Source: TMP-86 sp964247385 (lineage in GTDB: Bacteria; Pseudomonadota; Gammaproteobacteria; Steroidobacterales; Steroidobacteraceae). Taken from it: a stretch of 64,000 nt of DNA. Shown here piece after piece: positions 9,418 through 16,600 of this stretch. Every line of letters starts with the position of its first letter. Position 1 is the stretch's first letter. Position numbers and translations under genes: made by a program. Where the stretch lies: contig CAXTUB010000002.1 of NCBI GenBank assembly GCA_964247385.1, forward strand, positions 124,001 through 188,000, written 5' to 3'. The notes under the pieces were generated by a model, which saw only the letters and a list, made by a program, of their open reading frames with translations, had not been told where the DNA came from and ran no database searches.

Positions 9418-9461
9418 CGCGGCTCATTCAGCGCACTTCGCGTCTTCATCGCAGATCTCGC

Positions 9462-10085
9462 ATGCCCGACTCCAATGCGCTGGTGATAGCTTGCGGCGCA
9501 CTTGCGCACGAGGTGGCCGAACTGCGCCGCTTGAATGGCTGGACGTCTTTCGATGTGCGGTGCCTGCCGCCCGAGTTGCATAATCGCCCCGAGCTCATCG
9601 CACCGGCGGTGCGCGAGCAGATCGCCAAGCATCGCGTGCGGTACGCTTCGATTTTCGTGGCCTATGCGGATTGCGGTACTGCCGGCGCTCTCGATGCCGT
9701 ATTGCAGGCCGAAGGAATCGAGCGCCTGCCGGGTGCGCATTGCTATGAGTTCTTTGCGGGCTCGCAGGCCTTTGGCGCGCTTTGTGATGAAGAGCCGGGT
9801 ACGTTCTATCTGACCGATTTCTTGTTGGCGCATTTCGAGCGCCTCGTGATTCGCTCGCTCGGCATCGATCGGCATCCGCAGTTGCTGCGCGTGTACTTCG
9901 AGCACTATGGCCGGCTCGTGTATCTGGCGCAGCGTACTCGAGCCGGATCGGTGCGCGAGGCGCGTGTCATCGCGGAGCGATTGGGGCTCGACTTTGAATT
10001 TCGCTTCACGGGCTACGGTGGGTTGGAGCGTGGGCTCGAGCGGTTCGCGCGCGGCGAGCGGCCCATATCTTGGCTACGCTCTTAA
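9462..10085 (+). CDS. DUF1638 family protein
   Basis: A 207-residue protein from the ATG at 9462, 44 bases after the corrinoid-protein stop. It begins MPDSNALVIACGALAHE and contains YADCGTAGALD, AHCYEF and ALCDE. Several conserved Cys/His suggest metal or corrinoid handling, but no activity is established for DUF1638. From memory, the family recurs beside corrinoid methyltransferase genes in archaea and bacteria, consistent with an accessory role here. Its 3' end overlaps the next gene by 16 bases, which implies translational coupling. Confidence 0.8.
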   Translation: MPDSNALVIACGALAHEVAELRRLNGWTSFDVRCLPPELHNRPELIAPAVREQIAKHRVRYASIFVAYADCGTAGALDAVLQAEGIERLPGAHCYEFFAGSQAFGALCDEEPGTFYLTDFLLAHFERLVIRSLGIDRHPQLLRVYFEHYGRLVYLAQRTRAGSVREARVIAERLGLDFEFRFTGYGGLERGLERFARGERPISWLRS

Positions 10086-10369
10086 TCATTTCGTGGCGCG
10101 ATATTCCCGCGCAGGTCGTCGCGCGGCGCGGGCGGCAGACTGCGAAGGTTGCGCTCACGCCGCGCTTTCAGGAGGCCATCGACCGCGCCGCGATGCGCGC
10201 CGGCAAGGGCAGCTCCGATGCGTATCTGGCCGATTGGAAGCGCAGCGATCCGCGTCCGTGCGGCGATGACATCGAGGCGGAGGCTGCCGCCGAAGCCGCG
10301 CTCATCGAAGCGCGCTTCAGCGACGAGACCCTGGAGCGCATGATTCGAGCGAAGGGGCTCGAATCCTGA
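10070..10369 (+). CDS. 'Virulence factor' domain small protein (PF13769-like)
   Basis: A 99-residue protein beginning MATLLIISWRDIPAQVVARRG and containing RFQEAIDRAAMRAG and SSDAYLADWKR. This matches the small family called 'virulence factor' in databases. That name is historical and nothing here points to virulence. It overlaps the DUF1638 gene by 16 bases, and its stop abuts the MetV start at 10369. An accessory role in corrinoid methyl transfer is inferred only from this coupling. Confidence 0.75.
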   Translation: MATLLIISWRDIPAQVVARRGRQTAKVALTPRFQEAIDRAAMRAGKGSSDAYLADWKRSDPRPCGDDIEAEAAAEAALIEARFSDETLERMIRAKGLES

Positions 10370-10866
10370 TGTATGCCATGCGCCAATGGTCGGTGCGGCA
10401 CGCGCGCGGCTTGAATCATTTCTACCGCGGGTTCGAGCGCGCGCTCTTGGCCATGGACGGACTGTGGCGTGCGATCGGTGACGACAAGCTCGATCGCCCG
10501 TTCGCCGCCGTCGAGCGCGAGGTCAAAGGATTTTTGTTCGATTGCAGGATGTGCGGCCAATGCGTGTTGAGCTCGACCGGCATGTCGTGTCCGATGAACT
10601 GCCCGAAGAATTTACGCAATGGCCCGTGTGGCGGCGTGCGCGAGAACGGTCAGTGCGAAGTGAAGCCGGACATGAAATGCGTCTGGGTTGCGGCGTTCGA
10701 AGGGGCGCGGCGCATCGAGGGCGGACTTGCGGCGCTGCGCCGGCCCCAGGCGCCGGTGGATCAGCGGCGCGAGGGCCATTCGGCATGGCTTGCCGTGCTG
10801 CGCGAAGCACGTGCGCTCGCGCGGCATGCGCCGCCGCGGCACGCGCCGCCGCGGCATCGCGCTTGA
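10369..10866 (+). CDS. metV: MetV-type Cys-rich partner of methylenetetrahydrofolate reductase
   Basis: A 165-residue protein with a dense cysteine cluster at about 59-87 (FDCRMCGQCVLSS, SCPMNCPKN, GPCGG) and a later KCVW. This is the MetV / 'methylene-THF reductase C-terminal' family, which binds iron-sulfur clusters and pairs with a short MetF. Together they interconvert methyl- and methylene-tetrahydrofolate, and in a catabolic setting would oxidise methyl-THF. The adjacent metF starts seven bases after this stop. The C-terminus ends in tandem RHAPP units encoded by 15-bp DNA repeats, which is not part of the conserved domain. Confidence 0.88.
   Translation: MYAMRQWSVRHARGLNHFYRGFERALLAMDGLWRAIGDDKLDRPFAAVEREVKGFLFDCRMCGQCVLSSTGMSCPMNCPKNLRNGPCGGVRENGQCEVKPDMKCVWVAAFEGARRIEGGLAALRRPQAPVDQRREGHSAWLAVLREARALARHAPPRHAPPRHRA
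10821..10860 (+). repeat. 15-bp tandem repeat in the metV 3' end
   Basis: Two near-identical 15-bp units (10821-10835 and 10836-10850, one mismatch) and a partial third encode the repeated RHAPP at the end of MetV. This is a simple in-frame slippage expansion. Confidence 0.8.
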
Positions 10867-10873
10867 TGCTCGC

Positions 10874-11914
10874 ATGAGGTTCGACGATGAGCCCGAAGCC
10901 GGCGCTCCGTACGCCATCTTGCCCGGGCACGTTTCTCCCGGCCGGTTCGAACGTGTGCTGCGTGCCGGGCGCTTCGTGGTCACGAGCGAGCTGTCGCCGC
11001 CCGACTCGGCGGACCCTGAAGAAGTCTACAAGCGGGCGCGAGTGTTCGACGGGTACGTCGATGCCATCAATGCAACCGATGGGAGTGGCGCCAATTGTCA
11101 CATGTCGAGCATGGGCGTGTGCTCGTTGCTGACGCGTGTGGGCTATGCGCCCATCATGCAGATCTCCTGCCGAGACCGAAATCGCATCGCCATCCAAGGC
11201 GATATTCTCGGCGCGGCGGCCATGGGCGTCTGCAACATTCTGTGTCTCACCGGCGACGGAGTGCAAGCCGGCGATCACCCGGAAGCGAAGCCAGTGTTCG
11301 ACTTCGACTGTATTTCCCTGTTGCGCGTTGGCCGCGTGCTGCGTGATGAGCAGCGCTTCGATAGCGGCCGAAGGGTCACGGCCGCGCCGAGAGTATTCTA
11401 CGGCGCGGCTGAAAATCCGAGCGCGCCGCCGCTCGAATGGCGCGCCGACCGGCTGATCAAGAAAGTCGAAGCCGGGGCGCAATTCATCCAAACTCAATAT
11501 GTGTTCGATGTCGAGCGCTTGCGGCGCTTCATGTCTCACATCGAGGATCTCGGCTATATCGACCGGCTTTACTTGCTGGCGGGCGTCGGTCCGTTGCGCA
11601 GCGCGAAGGCAGCGTTGTGGATGCGCGACCACGTGCCGGGAGTTTTTATTTCAGATGCGCTGATCGAGCGGCTGCGGGGCGCACACGATCAAGCCCGCGA
11701 GGGACGCGTCATTTGCACGGAATTGATCCAGGAAATCCGCACGATTCGCGGCATCCACGGCGTACATGTCATGGCGTACCGTCAAGAAGAAGCGGTTGCG
11801 GACGTCATCGAGCGCTCTGGCGTGCTCGCGGGCCGCGTACCATGGTATCCCGGCCGAGATCAGCCAGCCGCCGGTGTCTCGCCGCATGAATCGTTACAAA
11901 GGAATTTTTCGTGA
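10874..11914 (+). CDS. metF: Methylenetetrahydrofolate reductase
   Basis: A 346-residue TIM-barrel flavoprotein from the ATG at 10874. Visible motifs are FVVTSELSPPDSADPEE near the N-terminus, ATDGSGANCHMSS, NILCLTGDGV and the MetF-like QFIQTQYVFD. FAD-dependent MetF converts methylene-THF and methyl-THF. In this operon the direction is probably methyl-THF to methylene-THF, feeding oxidation of methyl groups taken from the corrinoid protein. It sits between metV and the methyltetrahydrofolate:corrinoid methyltransferase and overlaps the latter by four bases (GTGA). Confidence 0.9.
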   Translation: MRFDDEPEAGAPYAILPGHVSPGRFERVLRAGRFVVTSELSPPDSADPEEVYKRARVFDGYVDAINATDGSGANCHMSSMGVCSLLTRVGYAPIMQISCRDRNRIAIQGDILGAAAMGVCNILCLTGDGVQAGDHPEAKPVFDFDCISLLRVGRVLRDEQRFDSGRRVTAAPRVFYGAAENPSAPPLEWRADRLIKKVEAGAQFIQTQYVFDVERLRRFMSHIEDLGYIDRLYLLAGVGPLRSAKAALWMRDHVPGVFISDALIERLRGAHDQAREGRVICTELIQEIRTIRGIHGVHVMAYRQEEAVADVIERSGVLAGRVPWYPGRDQPAAGVSPHESLQRNFS

Positions 11915-12831
11915 CTGAAACTCTCATCAGCTCGGCCAGCAAGGAAGTGGTCATCGGCTTCGACCGTCCGTTCGTCATCATCGGCGAGCGCATCAATCCC
12001 ACGGGACGGAAAGTGCTGGCGGCGGAAATGCTGGCGGGAGATTTCAGCCGCGTCGAGTCGGATGCGCGCGCGCAAGTCGAAGCAGGCGCGCACATGCTGG
12101 ACGTGAATGCGGGAATTCCTTTGGCTGATGAGCCGGCATTGCTGGCGCGCGCCATCGAGCTGGTGCAAGCCATCACCGATCTGCCGCTGTCGATCGATTC
12201 GTCCATCGTCGCGGCGCTCGAGTCGGGGCTGAAAGTTTATCGGGGAAAGGCACTGGTGAATTCGGTCACCGGCGAAGATGAGCGGCTCGAGACGGTCTTG
12301 CCGCTGGTCAAGAAATATGGGGCAGCCGTCGTTGCGATCTCGAACGATGAGACGGGCATCTCGGAAGACCCCGACGTGCGCTTCGAGGTGGCCAAGAAAA
12401 TCGTGCACCGCGCGCAGGATCACGGCATTTCACCCTGCGATGTCGTGGTCGATCCGCTGGTCATGCCCATCGGCGCCATCAATCAAGCGGGAGTGCAAGT
12501 CATGCGTTTGGTGCGCCGCCTGCGCGATGAGCTCAAAGTCAACACCACGTGCGGCGCATCCAACGTCAGTTTCGGATTGCCGAATCGCGACGGCATCAAC
12601 GCGGCATTTCTCACCATGGCGATCAGCGCTGGGCTCACCTCGGCCATCACCAATCCCCTACATGCCGAGACAGTGAAAGCTTGCATGGGCGCCGATGTGA
12701 TGATGGGACATGATCCGGATTGCGCGCGCTGGATTCGTAAATTTCGAACGGCGCCGCCGCCTGGCGAGGGCGGGGCAATGGCGCGAGGCCGTCGAGAAGG
12801 CGGCATGCGCAGGCGCATAGGCGCCAGTTAG
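11911..12831 (+). CDS. Methyltetrahydrofolate:corrinoid methyltransferase (MeTr/AcsE-like)
   Basis: A 306-residue pterin-binding (DHPS-like) TIM barrel. FVIIGERINPTGRKVLA (about 21-37), AGAHMLDVNAG, PLSIDSS and NTTCGASNVSFGLPNR are characteristic of MeTr and the MetH folate domain. It moves the methyl group between the corrinoid protein and tetrahydrofolate. The start is a GTG at 11911 overlapping the metF stop, with an AAAGGA ribosome binding site at about 11898-11903. The last 30 residues are a Gly/Arg-rich tail outside the domain. Together with the corrinoid protein, metF and the activator it forms the core of the methyl-transfer pathway. Confidence 0.92.
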   Translation: MTETLISSASKEVVIGFDRPFVIIGERINPTGRKVLAAEMLAGDFSRVESDARAQVEAGAHMLDVNAGIPLADEPALLARAIELVQAITDLPLSIDSSIVAALESGLKVYRGKALVNSVTGEDERLETVLPLVKKYGAAVVAISNDETGISEDPDVRFEVAKKIVHRAQDHGISPCDVVVDPLVMPIGAINQAGVQVMRLVRRLRDELKVNTTCGASNVSFGLPNRDGINAAFLTMAISAGLTSAITNPLHAETVKACMGADVMMGHDPDCARWIRKFRTAPPPGEGGAMARGRREGGMRRRIGAS

Positions 12832-12880
12832 CGGCGTCGCTGACTCAAAGCAATTTGCTGGCCAGAGTAAAGCACGTCAC

Positions 12881-14884
12881 ATGCCGCCCGATCATCACCC
12901 GCTCGTCGTGTTCATGCCGTCGGGCAAGCGCGGCCGATTTGCCGTGGGCACCCCGCTACTGCAGGCGGCACGCACCCTCGGCGTCGACATCGATTCGGTG
13001 TGCGGCGGCCGCGGCATCTGTGGACGCTGTCAAGTGGAGATCGGCGAGGGCCGTTTTGCCAAGCTTGGGCTGAACTCCAGCGCGGCAAGTGTCTCGCCGT
13101 TGAGCGATGCGGAGCGCTGGTACGCCGAGCGAAAGCCGCTCAAGGCCGGGCGGCGTTTGTCATGCTCGACATGCGTCTTGGAGGATGTGCTCGTCGATGT
13201 GCCGGCGGAAAGCCAGGTGCACCGGCAAGTCGTGCGCAAGGAGGCCGATCAGCGCGCCATCGAGATCGATCCCATCGTGCGGCTGCATTACGTGGAGGTG
13301 CGCGAGCCCGACATGCACGAGCCGAGCGGCGACTTGCGGCGCTTGCGCGAGGCATTGAGGCGCGAGTGGGATTTGCAGGACTTGCGCTGCGAATTGTCCA
13401 TCTTGCAGCGCCTGCAGTCGGTGCTGCGCGCGGGCGATTGGAAGGTGACGGTCGCCGTGCATGCGCGCCAAGACATCATCGCAATCTGGCCCGGTTTGCA
13501 CGAAAGTTTGTTTGGGCTTGCAGTCGATATCGGCTCGACCACCATCGCCGCGCACTTGTGCGATTTGTCGAGCGGGAAGGTTGCGGCATCTTCGGGTCTC
13601 ATGAATCCGCAGATTCGCTTTGGCGAGGATCTCATGAGCCGCGTGTCGTATTCGATGATGAATCCCGGCGGTTTCTCTCAAATGACGGCTGCGGTGCGCG
13701 AGGCCTTGAACGCACTGGCCGCGCAAACGGCCGCCGATGCCGGCGTCAGCGTCGAGGATATTCTCGAGGTGACGCTGGTCGGCAATCCCATCATGCATCA
13801 CCTGGCTCTGGGCATCGACCCGGTGGAATTGGGCGGTGCGCCATTTGCTCTCGCGGCGGACGAAGCGCTCACGGTCGACGCGGCCGCGCTCGATCTCAAG
13901 GTGCATCCGAATGCCCGCGTGTATGCGATGCCTTGTATTGCGGGACATGTCGGCGCCGACACGGCCGCGATGATTCTCGCCGAGCGCCCGGACCTGAGTG
14001 AAGAGTTGACGCTGTTGGTCGACGTCGGCACCAACGCAGAGATTGTGCTTGGGAATCGCGATCGGGTGCTGGCTTGCTCGAGCCCCACGGGTCCGGCGTT
14101 CGAAGGCGCGCAGATCAGCTGCGGTCAGCGCGCCGCACCGGGCGCCATCGAGCGCGTGCGCATCGATCCGCAAACGCTCGAGCCGCGCTTCAAGATCATC
14201 GGCAACGAGTTTTGGTCCGACGATGCGCGCTTCGGCTCTGCGCAAGTGACCGGAGTGTGCGGCTCGGGCATCATCGAGGTCATTGCCGAAATGTTTCTCG
14301 CAGGTATCCTGAGTCAGGACGGAGTCATCGACGGTGCGCTGGCGGCGCGCACGCCGCGCGTCGTGCCGCATGGACGCACATTCGCCTATGTTCTGCGCGC
14401 TGCCGAACCAGTCTTACAGATCACGCAGACCGATGTGCGTGCAATTCAGTTGGCAAAAGCTGCTTTATACGCGGGAACGCGGCTGCTCATGGACAAGCTC
14501 GGTGTGGAAAGCGTGGATCGCATTCGCCTGGCCGGGGCATTCGGCAGTCACATCGATGTGAAGTACGCCATGGTGCTCGGCATGATTCCGGACTGTCGTC
14601 TCGATCGCGTTGCATCGGCGGGAAACGCCGCGGGGGCGGGCGCGCGCATCGCATTGTTGGATGCGGCCGCGCGAGAAGTGATCGAATCATTGGTGAGACG
14701 CGTGGAGAAAATCGAGACCGCCATCGAACCGCGGTTTCAGGCGCATTTCGTCGAGGCCATGGCCATTCCACACAAGAGCGCCGAGCTCAAGCATCTGCGT
14801 GAGGCCGTGAATCTTCCGCCGCCCAAGCCGGCAGCGCCCCGCGCCGAAGCCCGCAGCCGTGCGCGCAAGGCGGAAGCGAGCTGA
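12881..14884 (+). CDS. Corrinoid activation protein: 2Fe-2S ferredoxin fused to ASKHA ATPase (RACo-like, DUF4445)
   Basis: A 667-residue protein. The N-terminal ferredoxin domain has Cys41, Cys47, Cys50 (CGGRGICGRC) and a fourth ligand near LSCSTC (95-98), the plant-type 2Fe-2S pattern. The C-terminal ASKHA domain includes AVDIGSTTIAAHLCD, VGTNAEIVLG and RLAGAFGSHID. RACo-type activators use ATP to reduce inactive cob(II)alamin on corrinoid proteins to cob(I)alamin. It ends the plus-strand operon, 49 bases after MeTr, and converges on the MttB-family gene. An N-terminal extension to the preceding stop is not needed. Confidence 0.9.
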   Translation: MPPDHHPLVVFMPSGKRGRFAVGTPLLQAARTLGVDIDSVCGGRGICGRCQVEIGEGRFAKLGLNSSAASVSPLSDAERWYAERKPLKAGRRLSCSTCVLEDVLVDVPAESQVHRQVVRKEADQRAIEIDPIVRLHYVEVREPDMHEPSGDLRRLREALRREWDLQDLRCELSILQRLQSVLRAGDWKVTVAVHARQDIIAIWPGLHESLFGLAVDIGSTTIAAHLCDLSSGKVAASSGLMNPQIRFGEDLMSRVSYSMMNPGGFSQMTAAVREALNALAAQTAADAGVSVEDILEVTLVGNPIMHHLALGIDPVELGGAPFALAADEALTVDAAALDLKVHPNARVYAMPCIAGHVGADTAAMILAERPDLSEELTLLVDVGTNAEIVLGNRDRVLACSSPTGPAFEGAQISCGQRAAPGAIERVRIDPQTLEPRFKIIGNEFWSDDARFGSAQVTGVCGSGIIEVIAEMFLAGILSQDGVIDGALAARTPRVVPHGRTFAYVLRAAEPVLQITQTDVRAIQLAKAALYAGTRLLMDKLGVESVDRIRLAGAFGSHIDVKYAMVLGMIPDCRLDRVASAGNAAGAGARIALLDAAAREVIESLVRRVEKIETAIEPRFQAHFVEAMAIPHKSAELKHLREAVNLPPPKPAAPRAEARSRARKAEAS

Positions 14885-14932
14885 ATCGAGTGAATGAGTC
14901 GCGCGCCGGGAACGTGACCGCCGTGCGCGGGC

Positions 14933-16489
14933 TTACACGTTCGAGTCGGGCACTGCTTCTTTTTTCTGCCTCATGTAGCTGAGCAGCGCCTCGTCGATGC
15001 CCGGATCGAGCGGCGGCGCCACATATTCCAGCAGCTGCTTTTTCCACAGCGCATTGGCGCGCTGCGCCATGTCGAGCGCGCCGTCGGCTTCCCATTGCTC
15101 GTAGCTGTTGTTGTCGGCCAGCGGCGAGCGGTAGAAGGCTGATTCAAAGTTCAATTGGGTATGCGCGCAGCCCAGGAAATGCTTGCCCGGCCCCACTTCG
15201 CGAATCGCGCTCAAGGCTTGACCGTTATCGCTCAAATCGACGCCCGCCATCAGCGTATGCATCATGCCGGCCTGGTCTGCGTCCATGACGAATTTCTCAT
15301 AGCCCATGGCAAGGCCGCCCTCGAGCCAACCGGCGACGTGCAAAACGAAATTCACACCGGCCAGGCACGTTGGCAGCAGAGTATTGGCGGATTCGAACGC
15401 AGCCTGCGCGTCCGGAATTTTCGATGCGCACAAGCTGCCGCCGGAACGAAACGGCACACCGAGGCGGCGTGCGAGCGCGGCCATGACATAGAGCACGAGC
15501 GCAGGCTCGGGCGTGCCGAAGGTCGGCGCGCCCGATTGCATGGAAATCGAAGAGGCGAAGCTGCCGAACACCATGGGCGCGCCCGGATTCAATAGTTGAA
15601 CGAACGCAAGACCGGCCAACGCTTCGGCGAGCGTCTGCGTCGCCGTGCCGGCCACGGTGACCGGCGACATGGCGCCGGCGAGAATGAACGGCGTCACGAT
15701 GCACGCTTGGTTCGCGCGCGCGTAAACCTTGAGCGCACCCAGCATGGTGGCATCGTAGGTCATGGGCGAGTTGACGTTGATGAGGTTGACCATGACCGTC
15801 TTGGGCCGGCCGGTCTCGCGGTCCATGAATTCATCGCCAAAAGCTATTTTCGCCATGGCGACCGAATCAGCCGCGCGCTCAGGATGAGTCACCGAGCCCA
15901 TGAACGGCTTGTCGCTGTACTTGAGATGGCTGTACACCATGTCGAGATGCCGCTTGTTCACGGGTAAGTCGACGGGCTCGCAAATCGTTCCGCCGGAGTG
16001 ATGGAGCGACGTCGCGACGTAGGCGAGCTTCACGAAATTACGAAAGTCTTCGATGCGCGCGTAGCGGCGTCCCTCGTCGATACTGCGCACGAAGGGCGAT
16101 CCATAAGCCGGCGCGAACACCGTGTTCTTACCGCCGATGCGAACGCTGCGCGCCGGGTTGCGCGCATGCTGGGTGAATTCCTTGAGCGCCGTGGCTTGAA
16201 TGATTTGCCGGCAGAGGCCGCGCGGAAAACGCACGCGTTCGCCGCGCACGTCCGCGCCTGCTCTTTTCCATAGATCGAGCGCTTCGGCATCTTCGCGGAA
16301 TTCGATGCCAATCTCCTCGAGAATGGTGTCGGCATTGCGCTCGATGAGCGACAGTCCTTCATCGTCGAGCACTTCGTAGCAGGGGATCTTGCGCGTGATG
16401 AACGCAACGGATGCGCTGGCGCGAGCCGTGCGCGCGGCGCGCTTGGCATCTCGCCCGCTGGGCCGGCGCGCACCGCGAGTCTCGCTCAT
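14933..16489 (-). CDS. MttB-family corrinoid methyltransferase (non-pyrrolysine; glycine betaine/trimethylamine type)
   Basis: A 518-residue protein from the ATG at 16489 (an adjacent ATG at 16492 is equally possible). Similarity to the MttB superfamily runs from YEVLDDEGLSLIERNADTILEEIGIEF to the C-terminal LLSYMRQKKE and includes NVNSPMTYD and the glycine-rich VFGSFASSISMQSG. The frame has no internal TAG, so it is not a pyrrolysine enzyme. Non-Pyl relatives demethylate glycine betaine, carnitine, proline betaine and similar compounds. Given the dimethylglycine/sarcosine genes nearby, glycine betaine is the leading candidate substrate and the corrinoid protein at 8716 its acceptor. It is on the strand opposite to the rest of the corrinoid operon. 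Confidence 0.88.
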   Translation of the reverse strand: MSETRGARRPSGRDAKRAARTARASASVAFITRKIPCYEVLDDEGLSLIERNADTILEEIGIEFREDAEALDLWKRAGADVRGERVRFPRGLCRQIIQATALKEFTQHARNPARSVRIGGKNTVFAPAYGSPFVRSIDEGRRYARIEDFRNFVKLAYVATSLHHSGGTICEPVDLPVNKRHLDMVYSHLKYSDKPFMGSVTHPERAADSVAMAKIAFGDEFMDRETGRPKTVMVNLINVNSPMTYDATMLGALKVYARANQACIVTPFILAGAMSPVTVAGTATQTLAEALAGLAFVQLLNPGAPMVFGSFASSISMQSGAPTFGTPEPALVLYVMAALARRLGVPFRSGGSLCASKIPDAQAAFESANTLLPTCLAGVNFVLHVAGWLEGGLAMGYEKFVMDADQAGMMHTLMAGVDLSDNGQALSAIREVGPGKHFLGCAHTQLNFESAFYRSPLADNNSYEQWEADGALDMAQRANALWKKQLLEYVAPPLDPGIDEALLSYMRQKKEAVPDSNV

Positions 16490-16600
16490 CATGCGGCAAA
16501 GTATGCGCACGATCGCTGCCAGGAGCGATCCCATATGCGCCGCCCGCGGTCGCAAGTGCGCCGCGCAGGCTCGCAAGGGTGCCGCGCGAGCACGCTCGGC

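Noticed and set aside
10070..10369. A virulence determinant, from the family name 'virulence factor'.
   Set aside because: Position inside a methyl-transfer operon and the absence of any secretion or toxin feature give no support for virulence.
14933..16489. A pyrrolysine-containing MttB (in-frame TAG).
   Set aside because: The frame is continuous with no internal TAG and reaches normal length, so no Pyl decoding is needed.
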